Assembly (NCBI RefSeq): GCF_011250645.1
Contig: NZ_JAANNO010000023.1
Span: forward strand, 1-34,287
Source of the DNA: Motilibacter aurantiacus
GTDB taxonomy: Bacteria > Actinomycetota > Actinomycetes > Motilibacterales > Motilibacteraceae
Length of the DNA stretch: 34,287 bases
Direction of reading: 5' to 3'
Below are positions 1 through 7,600 of this stretch, one piece after another. How positions within the stretch are numbered: the stretch's first letter is position 1; each line of letters opens with the position of its first letter. The translations under genes and the position numbers were made by a program. The notes below the pieces were generated by a model. That model saw nothing but the letters and a program-made list of their open reading frames with translations. It did not search any database and was not told the DNA's origin.

Positions 1-1
1 C

Positions 2-367
2 GCGAAGGCCGAGGTCGTCTACGCCTACCTGGAGGCCGACGCCACGTCGATCGAGGCGCTCGCCGCGGCCGGCGTCGACGGGATCGTCACCGCGGGCCAC
101 GGAGCCGGTGGGGTCTCGACCGCGCAGTCGATGGCGCGGACCGCCGCTATCCGCGACCACGGCGTCGTCTTCGTCTCCGCGACGCGCACGGGCGACGGGT
201 CGGTCTACGTCGCGGACGGTACGCCCAACGTCATCGGCGGGCTCGACCTGACGCCGCAGAAGGCGCGCGTCCTGCTCCAGCTCGCGCTCACGTTCACCTC
301 GGACCCGGAGCAGGCGCGAACCTGGTTCAACACGCTGGGGTCGCCGGAGTTCGACCTCTCCGACTGA
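2..367 (+). CDS. L-asparaginase, C-terminal part (partial gene)
   Basis: The open frame enters from the left edge of the window and stops at TGA 365-367, giving the last 121 residues. These match the C-terminal domain of the bacterial asparaginase/glutaminase family, which hydrolyses L-asparagine to aspartate and ammonia. The visible pattern is typical: a VVYAYLEAD strand, then GVDGIVTAGHGAGG, then a VVFVSATRTGDG strand and a closing helix (PQKARVLLQLALTF). The catalytic threonines lie in the N-terminal domain, outside the window, so activity, any signal peptide and the type I/type II assignment cannot be judged. A methionine at 131 is internal and is not the start. The gene converges on the next gene across a stem-loop region. 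Confidence 0.85.
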   Translation, partial: AKAEVVYAYLEADATSIEALAAAGVDGIVTAGHGAGGVSTAQSMARTAAIRDHGVVFVSATRTGDGSVYVADGTPNVIGGLDLTPQKARVLLQLALTFTSDPEQARTWFNTLGSPEFDLSD

Positions 368-374
368 GCCGGCT

Positions 375-439
375 GCCCGGACGGGACACCGCTTCCCGTC
401 GGGCAAGCGGCTGGGGCCGCCGCACGCGGCGGCGGCCCC
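375..439. terminator. Bidirectional stem-loop region between convergent genes
   Basis: Two GC-rich hairpins lie between the convergent stop codons at 367 and 447. The first pairs 375-386 with 394-404 and has one bulged base. The second is a perfect 11-bp stem, 413-423 with 429-439, and a 5-base loop. There is no T-run, which is common for actinobacterial terminators. The position between converging genes supports a shared terminator role. Confidence 0.55.
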
Positions 440-446
440 GGCCGGC

Positions 447-1382
447 TCACTGGCCGGCCAGGCCGGGGACCCGCCCGGCGAGGCAGCCGGCGAGCAGCTC
501 GCGCGCCTGCGCGGCGCGGCTTCTCCCCGAGTCACCGTCCGCGTCCACGGCGTCCTTGAGCTCGGCGAGGAGCGTCTCGGTGCAGACCGGCAGGAACGCT
601 GCGATCAGCCGGTCGTCGGGCAGGCGGGACTCGCCCTGGTACGCCTCCAGGAGCGCCGCCGCCGGCCCCGGCTCGCCGTGCACCACTGCCAGCGTGGCGT
701 ACATCTTGGCCACGTCGTAGTGGCGGCGGCCGAACAGATGGGCGAACTCCAGGTCGTACATAGCGACCTTGCCCTCCGGTAGCCCGAGGAAGTCGTCGAG
801 CTTGACGTCCCACACCTCGAAGCCGGGGTGCACGGCCTGCCGCCCCGACTCCAGCGCGCTGCGCAGCTCCTCCCGGTCCAGCTCGCCCAGCCCGGACGCC
901 TCGTCGATCCCGTCCACCCAGCGCTCCAGCTCGGCGAGCCGGTGCTGCTCGTCCTCGACGGGCTGTCCGGCGCCGTTGCGGTAGTCAGGCCGGCGCGCGA
1001 CGACGTCCGGGGAGAGCCGGTCGAGGTCGGCGAGCGCCCGGCCCACCGCGGCTGCCGCCTCCGACGTGAGGGCGTCGGGGTCGAGCAGCGGCTCGGCGTC
1101 CAGCGCCTCGCGCAGCATCCAGCTCCCGCCCGTCGCCACGGGAGCGCTCGCCCGCAGGGTCCAGGAAGGGTCGGCGGCCGCGAGCGTGGCCAGCACGAAG
1201 GAGTAGCCGACGTCGCGGCGGAGGTTCTGCTCGAGCCCCTCGTCGTTGATCGTCTTGAGGATCAGCTGGCGGCCGCCCTGCTCGACGAGGTAGACGTTGT
1301 GGTCGTAATCCTCCTTCAATACCTTGGTGACTGTGAGCCCCTGGGACGACGTGATCTCGTCGAGACTGGCGATCTGAGGCAT
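447..1382 (-). CDS. Phosphotransferase/kinase-like protein (APH-type fold)
   Basis: This 311-residue protein (counted from ATG 1382) has the layout of the aminoglycoside phosphotransferase/protein-kinase-like superfamily. Visible parts are a lysine in a beta-3-like strand (LILKTIN, K43), a helical middle region, a catalytic-loop-like WDVKLDDF segment (Asp 192, Asp 196/197) and a DFG-like metal site in MYDLEF (Asp 210). The canonical HGD is replaced by VWD, so the substrate is open; small-molecule kinase is more likely than drug resistance. The chosen start has a GGAG Shine-Dalgarno eight bases upstream. An in-frame ATG at 1415 would add 11 residues but has no ribosome site. The 5' end abuts a divergent HAD phosphatase-like gene, so the two may act on related phosphorylated compounds; that is inference. 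Confidence 0.7.
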   Translation of the reverse strand: MPQIASLDEITSSQGLTVTKVLKEDYDHNVYLVEQGGRQLILKTINDEGLEQNLRRDVGYSFVLATLAAADPSWTLRASAPVATGGSWMLREALDAEPLLDPDALTSEAAAAVGRALADLDRLSPDVVARRPDYRNGAGQPVEDEQHRLAELERWVDGIDEASGLGELDREELRSALESGRQAVHPGFEVWDVKLDDFLGLPEGKVAMYDLEFAHLFGRRHYDVAKMYATLAVVHGEPGPAAALLEAYQGESRLPDDRLIAAFLPVCTETLLAELKDAVDADGDSGRSRAAQARELLAGCLAGRVPGLAGQ

Positions 1383-2181
1383 GCAGCGGGCTCCGGAGCA
1401 GGTGTGGTCGGACATCTCGGGCGAGGTGGCCTATGCCCTCGCCTTCGACTGGCAGAACACCGTGGAGTACTTCGACGCCGATGCCGTCCTCATGTCCAGC
1501 GACGCCCGTGACGACGACGCGACCAAGGTCGACCAGCGCAAGAGGTTCCTCCGGGTCTTCGAGTCCGAGCGGCGCTTCGTGTGCTCGGTGTGGTCCGCCG
1601 CGGCGCCGCTGCTCGCGGACGGCCCGTTGATCGTGCTCTTCGACATCGATCAGACGCTCGGCAGCCGCAAGGGGCGCGAGGGCGAGAGCGCGACGCTCGT
1701 ACGCCCCTGCGCGGCCCCGCTGATGGGCGCGCTGCGCGACGCCGGCGCCGTCATGGGGATCATCACCACCCGCGGCATCACGGACCTGCACAGCAACCTC
1801 GCCGACACGCTCCACCTCGGAGGGGTGGCCGACTACCTCGACCCGCGGTTCCTCACCGGGGCCGAGATGGAGCGGTACGCCGAGATGGCCGCCTACACCA
1901 CGAGCGCCGAGGTGCCGCAGGAGCAGTTCTCGCGGTTCCGGGCGGTGCTCGCCCCGCCGTACGACGAGCTGCCCGCGTTCCGCGAGCTCCGGGACGCCAG
2001 GGGGCGGCCGCTGCCGGCGAAGGACCTGGACAAGCTGCTCCAGCTCGCCGCCATCCGCGAGGAGCACCCCGGGCAGCGGTTCCTCGTGGTGGACGACCGC
2101 GACTACGCGGGCCTGCTGGCCGGCGCGCAGGCCCGCGTGGTCGGGGTGCACCTGACAGAGGCCGCCCGCGCCCACTACTGA
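1381..2181 (+). CDS. HAD-superfamily hydrolase (phosphatase-like)
   Basis: This 266-residue protein shows all four HAD motifs: motif I FDIDQT (nucleophile Asp 88, Asp 90), motif II GIITTRG (Thr 129/130), a motif III lysine in LPAKDLDK (Lys 214/218), and motif IV VVDDRD (Asp 238/239). Members remove phosphate from small metabolites or proteins; the substrate here is unknown. The N-terminal 80 residues before motif I are unusually long and resemble no domain I recognise. The start is uncertain. ATG 1381 has a GAGG only one base upstream, while GTG 1402 follows the palindrome CTCCGGAG (1391-1398). With either start the gene begins inside or next to the 5' end of the opposite-strand kinase-like gene, so each promoter must lie inside the other gene. 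Confidence 0.75.
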   Translation: MQRAPEQVWSDISGEVAYALAFDWQNTVEYFDADAVLMSSDARDDDATKVDQRKRFLRVFESERRFVCSVWSAAAPLLADGPLIVLFDIDQTLGSRKGREGESATLVRPCAAPLMGALRDAGAVMGIITTRGITDLHSNLADTLHLGGVADYLDPRFLTGAEMERYAEMAAYTTSAEVPQEQFSRFRAVLAPPYDELPAFRELRDARGRPLPAKDLDKLLQLAAIREEHPGQRFLVVDDRDYAGLLAGAQARVVGVHLTEAARAHY

Positions 2182-2198
2182 CGCCGGCGCGCGCCCGT

Positions 2199-2714
2199 TC
2201 AGGTGCAGGCCACCGCGTCGGTGTAGACCCGGAACGAGCTGGCCTTGTCGTCGTCGCCGCCCAACGAGGACGGCGAGCCGCTCTCGGCGTTCATGCACCG
2301 GGTCGTGCCGCCGTAGGAGCTGTTGTAGAACCACCGCGCGTCGTAGGGGGAGTTGTTCACCCACGAGGAGAGCTCGTCGTTGAACGTGTAGAGGCCGAGG
2401 TCGCTGATGGCGGTGTTCGCGTTGTACCACCGGATCAGGCGCCCGCCCCAGGACGCGTTCTCGAACAGGCAGACGTAGTTGTTGGGGCAGTCGGAATACG
2501 CGGCAGGGCCGAGCGACGCCTCCATTCCGTTCGGGAAGACCGCCCATCCGCCGGAGACCCGCGCCCCGTGGGCCTCGGCCTCGGCGATCAGCAGTTGGTC
2601 GGTGATCTCACCGGGGGCCGCGGATGCGGTGGCCGGAAGGGCGAGGACCGTCGAGCAGGCGGTGATTGCGCCGGCAGTGGCGGCGACCGTGCGCCGCAGA
2701 TTCCTGGAAGTCAT
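2199..2714 (-). CDS. Secreted peptidase inhibitor, family I36-like
   Basis: This 171-residue protein has a clear Sec signal peptide: RNLRR, a hydrophobic stretch, and a likely cleavage after ATASA near residue 32. The mature C-terminal half, about residues 74-165, resembles the beta/gamma-crystallin-like fold of the I36 family (Streptomyces metalloproteinase inhibitor, SMPI-like). The signs are C76-PNNYVC82-LFEN, a GG-L-I-R-W strand, SDLGLYTFNDELSSWVNNS, and a late C140/C170 pair. Four cysteines in the mature protein could form two disulfides. It is probably exported and binds a secreted protease; the target is unknown. A conserved N-terminal segment between the signal and this domain (AEAEAHGARVSGGWAVFPNG) is common in actinobacterial members. 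No good Shine-Dalgarno precedes ATG 2714. Confidence 0.75.
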   Translation of the reverse strand: MTSRNLRRTVAATAGAITACSTVLALPATASAAPGEITDQLLIAEAEAHGARVSGGWAVFPNGMEASLGPAAYSDCPNNYVCLFENASWGGRLIRWYNANTAISDLGLYTFNDELSSWVNNSPYDARWFYNSSYGGTTRCMNAESGSPSSLGGDDDKASSFRVYTDAVACT

Positions 2715-2746
2715 GCCGAAAGGCTGCGACAGGAATGCCTGGAATT

Positions 2747-2765
2747 CTATGAGATGAATTCATAG
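2747..2765. promoter_or_regulatory. Inverted repeat upstream of the I36 inhibitor gene
   Basis: CTATGA (2747-2752) and TCATAG (2760-2765) form a perfect 6-bp inverted repeat with a 7-base spacer. It sits in the only AT-rich patch of this area, 33 bases upstream of the inhibitor start. The same patch carries GAATTC twice. It could be a promoter with an operator. I could not place a -10/-35 pair with normal spacing, so this is only a candidate regulatory site. Confidence 0.35.
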
Positions 2766-2834
2766 CGGATTGTTGTGTCGTTCCTGTAAGAAAATGCGGT
2801 CTCTCGGCACCAGTGCCCGGACCGCCGCCTCGGC

Positions 2835-2869
2835 GCCGCCCGGTGGTCGTCGGGTGGTCGTCGGGCGGC
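2835..2869. repeat. Short tandem repeat flanked by an 8-bp inverted repeat
   Basis: An 11-base unit (GGTGGTCGTCG) occurs twice head to tail at 2842-2852 and 2853-2863. It is flanked by perfect 8-base complementary arms at 2835-2842 and 2862-2869. It lies in the 255-base gap between the divergent inhibitor gene and the LuxR-type gene. It may be a terminator-like or regulatory hairpin, or simply low-complexity DNA. Confidence 0.35.
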
Positions 2870-2969
2870 CGGCCAGGCCCGCCGGCAGGAGGGCTGTAAT
2901 AACCCGCGCGCTGGCGGCACCGGCGCGGGGCAGGCTTGACTGGCGCCGACCGGGAGCGGGGAGGATCCA

Positions 2970-3299
2970 GTGCAGTCGGCGGGGCGATCACACGTGCACC
3001 TCAGCGAGCGCGAGGCGCAGGTCGTCGAGCTGCTGGCGCGCGGCTTCTCCAACGACCAGATCGGGCGCCGGGTCGGCCTGTCCGGGCACACCGTCGCCTA
3101 CCACGTGTCGGCTGTCACCCGTCGGCTCGCGCTCGCCAACCGGGCGGAGCTGGTCGCCCGCTGCTTCGTCGCAGGCATCCTCGAGCAGACGTCGTGGCCG
3201 GCACGGCTGCATGACGGCGGTGCCTGCCCCGCCTGCGACTGGGTTCCGGGCGTGCGCCGGGCCGGGAGCAGGCGGGACGGCCTGGCGCGGGTGAGTTGA
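2970..3299 (+). CDS. Small LuxR-family (GerE-type HTH) regulator
   Basis: This 109-residue protein is almost entirely a LuxR/GerE DNA-binding domain, residues 11-70: LSEREAQVVELLARG, then a recognition-helix region GLSGHTVAYHVSAVTRRL, then NRAELVARC. There is no receiver or ligand-binding domain, so it is a stand-alone DNA-binding protein. GTG 2970 is the start because GGGGAGGA lies five to six bases upstream. The 35-residue tail holds a CPAC motif (C86, C89) and many arginines, which is unusual; a thiol switch or metal site is possible but unproven. It may control the divergent secreted inhibitor or the neighbouring sigma factor, but position is the only evidence. Confidence 0.75.
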   Translation: MQSAGRSHVHLSEREAQVVELLARGFSNDQIGRRVGLSGHTVAYHVSAVTRRLALANRAELVARCFVAGILEQTSWPARLHDGGACPACDWVPGVRRAGSRRDGLARVS

Positions 3300-3301
3300 T
3301 G

Positions 3302-3847
3302 TCAGCGCGAGCCGCTCGCGGGGCGAGCGCCGGCCTGGACGCAGGGGACGTCGTCGGAAAGGCCCGTGCGCGACGGGACCACGATGAGGCCGCCCCCGTC
3401 GGCGACGCACAGGGCGAAGCTCTCGGGCACCGGGCGGTCGGGGAAGTCGACCGGATAGCTGCGGCGGCAGGCGTCCAGCGGCGGGAGGCCGGTGAACTCC
3501 TGCCGCGGCACCGCCCCTTCAGCCTGCGCGCGCGCCTCGGCGTAGCAGAGCACGGTCAGGCCCGGCTGTGCCGGGGACCGGTCGCGGATCGTGACCGCCC
3601 CGGCCGCCGCGACCGAGGCCACCACGACTCCCGCCAGCGGTAGCCAGCGGGACCGGGAAGGGCGCGGGCGTCGCGGGGGTGCGCCCGTGGCCCTTCCCTC
3701 CGTCGGGCCCTGCGCGGGCCCGGCCTCGGCGAGCACGCGGTCCAGCGTGCGACGGCCTGCGGGTGAGCCCGCCCAGCCGGTCGAGGGCGTGGGCCGCGCC
3801 GCCCGCAGCCGGGCGAGGTCGTCGGGCCTGGCGTCCGGGCGCGTCAT
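3302..3847 (-). CDS. Single-pass membrane protein coupled to the ECF sigma factor (possible anti-sigma)
   Basis: This 181-residue protein has a basic, proline-rich cytoplasmic half, one transmembrane helix (about residues 68-87, LPLAGVVVASVAAAGAVTI) and an outer domain of about 90 residues with four cysteines (C101, C127, C147, C169). Its ATG (3845-3847) overlaps the sigma factor stop in an ATGA, so the two are translationally coupled. By position and topology it is probably the cognate regulator of the sigma factor, holding it at the membrane. However, it lacks the HxxxCxxC motif of zinc-binding anti-sigma factors, and the cytoplasmic part shows no clear anti-sigma domain. The role is therefore inferred. 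Confidence 0.65.
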   Translation of the reverse strand: MTRPDARPDDLARLRAARPTPSTGWAGSPAGRRTLDRVLAEAGPAQGPTEGRATGAPPRRPRPSRSRWLPLAGVVVASVAAAGAVTIRDRSPAQPGLTVLCYAEARAQAEGAVPRQEFTGLPPLDACRRSYPVDFPDRPVPESFALCVADGGGLIVVPSRTGLSDDVPCVQAGARPASGSR

Positions 3848-4425
3848 GACGCCGCCGCACGTACGGAGGGCTCACCCGGGCGGTCGGCCCGGTCCAACTG
3901 GGCGCGCAGCCGCCGACGGGCCCGGTGCAGGCGGACCGCGAAGGTCACCTGGCTGCACCCGAGCGCCTCGGCGGCCTCGACGTTCGACAGCTCGCACCAG
4001 CCGACCAGGATGAGCGCCTCCCGGTCGTGGTCGGGCAGCCGGGAGAGCGCCTCGCGCAGCTCCAGGCTCTCGAAGTCCCCGTCCTCGAGCGCCGTGGACG
4101 CCCCGTCCAGGCCGTCGGCGATGCGTGCGGTGAGCCTGTCCCGCCGCTGGGTGGCCCGCCGCTGGCCCGCGAGCACGCGGCGGGCGACGCCGAGCAGGTA
4201 GGGCACGGCCGGCTCGGGCACCGCGGCGCGGTCCCGCCACGCGATGAGGAACACCTCGCTGACCACGTCCTCGGCGAGGTCCGCGTCGCCGCAGCGGTAC
4301 ATGACGTAGCTCCTGACCGCGTCCCCGTTCGCGAGGAAGAGCGCCTCGAGCCAGGCTGCGTCCTGGGCCCCCGCGGGCCGGCGCCGCGAGGCGCGCCCGC
4401 GCCAGCCTGCTGCGCCGGTTGCCAC
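3844..4425 (-). CDS. ECF-family RNA polymerase sigma factor
   Basis: This 193-residue protein has sigma region 2 at about 25-95 (AEDVVSEVFLIAWRDR is the typical region 2.2-2.3 core) and region 4 at about 125-178 (LSRLPDHDREALILVGW, then EAAEALGCSQVTFAVRLHRARRRL). Regions 1 and 3 are absent, as in extracytoplasmic-function sigmas. It would direct RNA polymerase to a small stress or envelope regulon. The start is GTG 4425, preceded directly by an 8-bp inverted repeat rather than a Shine-Dalgarno. A weak promoter candidate reads on this strand (TTGACG at 4562-4567, 17 bases, CATGGT at 4539-4544). The membrane-protein gene downstream overlaps by four bases. Confidence 0.9.
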   Translation of the reverse strand: MATGAAGWRGRASRRRPAGAQDAAWLEALFLANGDAVRSYVMYRCGDADLAEDVVSEVFLIAWRDRAAVPEPAVPYLLGVARRVLAGQRRATQRRDRLTARIADGLDGASTALEDGDFESLELREALSRLPDHDREALILVGWCELSNVEAAEALGCSQVTFAVRLHRARRRLRAQLDRADRPGEPSVRAAAS

Positions 4426-4447
4426 GGCCGTAGTCTTGCCTACGGCC
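4426..4447. promoter_or_regulatory. Perfect 8-bp inverted repeat abutting the sigma factor start
   Basis: GGCCGTAG (4426-4433) and CTACGGCC (4440-4447) are perfect complements with a 6-base loop, and they end on the base before the GTG start of the sigma gene. In RNA this hairpin would cover the initiation region, so it could limit translation; as DNA it could be an operator. No Shine-Dalgarno is visible between it and the start. Confidence 0.45.
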
Positions 4448-4692
4448 GGCGGGATCGCCGCCGAACGCCTGTCCCAAGGGTCGGCCTGCCGGGCCGGCTC
4501 CTCGCGTCGAAGCGGCGCGCCCGCCTGCCCCGCTGCAGACCATGGCAGGGCACCAGGGCTGCGTCAATCCTGCGGCCGCTGCAGGAACTGCTAGCCGCGG
4601 CTGTGGACGGCCGTCGCCGCGGCTCGGCCGGCGCGGTTACCTTTCTCCGCGTGCCGCACCGCCTCCGTCCCTGCCCGTCGCGGGCCTGACCG

Positions 4693-7600
4693 GTGCTGCA
4701 CGTCCACCGCTCCGAGCGGGCCGACGAGCTGGCGTACGCCCTGGCGGGGCTGTTGCGCGAGCCCGCGGCCGGGGCCGACCCGTTCACCCCGGAGGTCGTG
4801 GCGGTGCCCGCCCGCGGTGTCGAGCGCTGGCTGACCCAGTCGCTGTCCCGCGAGCTCGGCACCGCGGCCGGCCGGGCGGACGGGGTGTGCGCCAACCTGC
4901 GGTTCCCCTCGCCCGGGGGGCTGGTCGACGAGGCCCTGTCGGCGGCCGCGGGCATCGACCCGCGGGAGGACGTGTGGCTGCCCGACCGGCTGGTCTGGCC
5001 GCTGCTCGAAGTGATCGACGGCTGCGCGGGCGAGGCCTGGTGCGACGTGCTCGGCCGGCACCTGGGGGCTGCCGGCCCCGCGGGCGACCGGCACCGGCGC
5101 GGCCGTCGCTACGCGGTGGCCCGCCACCTCGCCGGCCTGTTCGCGTCCTATGCCGCCGCCCGCCCCCGGATGGTGCAGGACTGGGCCGGAGGCCTCGACA
5201 CCGACGGCAGCGGCACGCCGCTCCCGGCGGACCTGGCCTGGGAGGCGGAGCTGTGGCGGCGGCTGCGCGCCCACGTCGGGGTGCCCGGCCCGGCCGAGCG
5301 CCTTCCCTCGGCCTGCGAGCTGCTGCGGGCCGAGCCGGGGACGCTGCCCTGGCCGGCCCGGCTGTCCGTCTTCGGCCCGACGCGGCTGAGCGCCTCCGCG
5401 CTTGCCGTGCTCGCGGCGGTCGCCGAGCACCGCGACGTCCACCTGTGGCTGCCGCACCCCTCGCCCGCACTCTGGCGCAGCGTCGGGCCGCTCGTCCCGG
5501 TCGCCGACCGGCGGCGCGCCGCCGACCCCACGGCGCACCTGGCACGCAACCCGCTGCTCGCCTCGCTCGGGCGCGACGCCCGCGAGCTCCAGCTGGCGCT
5601 GGCCGCCGCGCCCGGCGCGGTCCTGCACTCCGACCACCCCGCGCCGGCCGCGCCGGGCACGCTGCTCGGCCGGCTGCAGGCCGCCCTGCGCGACGACGCC
5701 GCGCTCCCGCCCGCAGCCGGTCGCGTCGCGTTGCCCGCGAACGACCGCAGCGTGCAGGTGCACGCGTGCCACGGCCCCGCGCGCCAGGTGGAGGTGCTGC
5801 GGGAGGTGCTGCTCGGCCTGCTCGCGGCCGACCCCAGGCTCGAACCGCGCGACATCCTCGTCATGTGCCCGGACGTCGAGGCGTACGCGCCGCTCGTGTC
5901 CGCGGCCTTCGGGCTGGGCGAGGCCACGGGCGCCACAGCCGGCGCTGCCGACGGTTCCGCGGCCCCCGGGCTCGACCACCCGGCGCACGGCCTGCGGGTG
6001 CGCCTCGCCGACCGCTCGTTGCGCCAGACCAACCCGTTGCTCGCGGTGCTGGCGGCGGTGCTGGAGCTCGCCGACTCCCGGTTGCCGGCCTCGCGCGTGC
6101 TCGACCTGGCGGCCCTGCCCCCTGTGCGCCGCCGCTTCGCGCTCGACGACGACGACCTCGAGCGGCTGCAGGACTGGGTGGCGCGCTCGGGGGTGCGCTG
6201 GGGGCTCGACGCGGACTCGCGCCGGCCCTTCGCGCTGGGGGGCTTCGGCCAGAACACCTGGCGCGCGGGGCTCGACCGGGTCCTGCTGGGCGCGGCGATG
6301 GCCGAGGAGGGCGCAGCGAGCGCGGTGGGGACGGCGACGCCGACCCCGAGGTCGTCGTGGCTCGGGCTGGCGCTGCCGCTGGATGACGTCGACAGCTCCG
6401 ACATCGACCTCGCCGGGCGGCTGGCCGAGCTGGTCGACCGGCTCGCCGTCGTGCTCGGCTCGCTCACCGGCGAGCAGCCGCTGGCGGCGTGGCTCGACGC
6501 GCTGCGAGCTGCGCTCGACGCGCTCGCCGACGTCCGTGATGCGGACAGCTGGCAGCTGGCCCAGGCGCGGGCCGAGCTGGCCGAGGTGGGGACGGCGGGG
6601 ACTGCGGCCCGCGGCGAGGTGCGCCTCACCCTGCCTGAGGTGCGCGCCCTGCTCGCGCGGCGGCTGCGCGGGCGGCCCACCCGGGCGAACTTCCGCACCG
6701 GGACGCTGACCGTCTGCACGCTCGTGCCGATGCGCTCGGTGCCGCACCGGGTCGTGGCCCTGCTCGGGCTCGACGACGGGGTCTTCCCGCGCAACGCCAC
6801 CCCGGACGGCGACGACATCCTGCTGCGCGACCCGTGGGTGGGCGAGCGCGACCCGCGCAGCGAGGACCGCCAGCTGCTGCTGGACGCCGTGCTCGCGGCC
6901 ACCGAGCACCTGGTGGTGGCCTACTCCGGCGCCGACGAGCGGACCAACAGCCCCCGGCCGCCGGCCGTCCCGCTGGGGGAGCTGCTCGACGCGGTCGACG
7001 CCCTGGCCGTCGCGCCCGACGGCGGCCCTGCTCGCGGCCACGTCCTCGTCCGTCACCCCCTCCAGCCGTTCGACCCCCGCAACTTCACCCCCGCCGGCCT
7101 CGGGGCGCCCGGGCCGTTCAGCTTCGACCGGACCGCGCTCGGCGGAGCGCTCGCGGCCGCGGGCGGGCGCGTGCCACCACGGCCGTTCCTGCCGCAGCCG
7201 CTGCCCGACCGTCCGGCGGAGCCCGTCCTCGCCCTCGACGCGCTGGTACGCCTCCTCGAGCACCCGGTGCGCGCCTTCCTCCAGCAGCGGCTGCAGGTCG
7301 GCGTGCCCGGCAGCGACGACGAGCCGTCCGACGTGCTGGCGGTCGAGCTCGAGCCGCTGGAGCGGTGGGCCGTGGGGGAGCGGCTGCTGCGCGACCGGCT
7401 GGCCGGGGCGAGCCCGGAGCGGTGCCGGCAGGCGGAGTGGCGGCGCGGCACGCTCCCGCCCGGGCCACTGGGCGGCCGCGCCCTCGAGGCGGTGCTCGGC
7501 TCGGTCGAGCCGCTGGTGCGCGCCGCCGAGGCCGCCCGTGCCGGGGCGCCCGCGCAGACGGTCGACCTCGTGGCCGCCGTGCCCGCCTCGAGCGGGGCGA

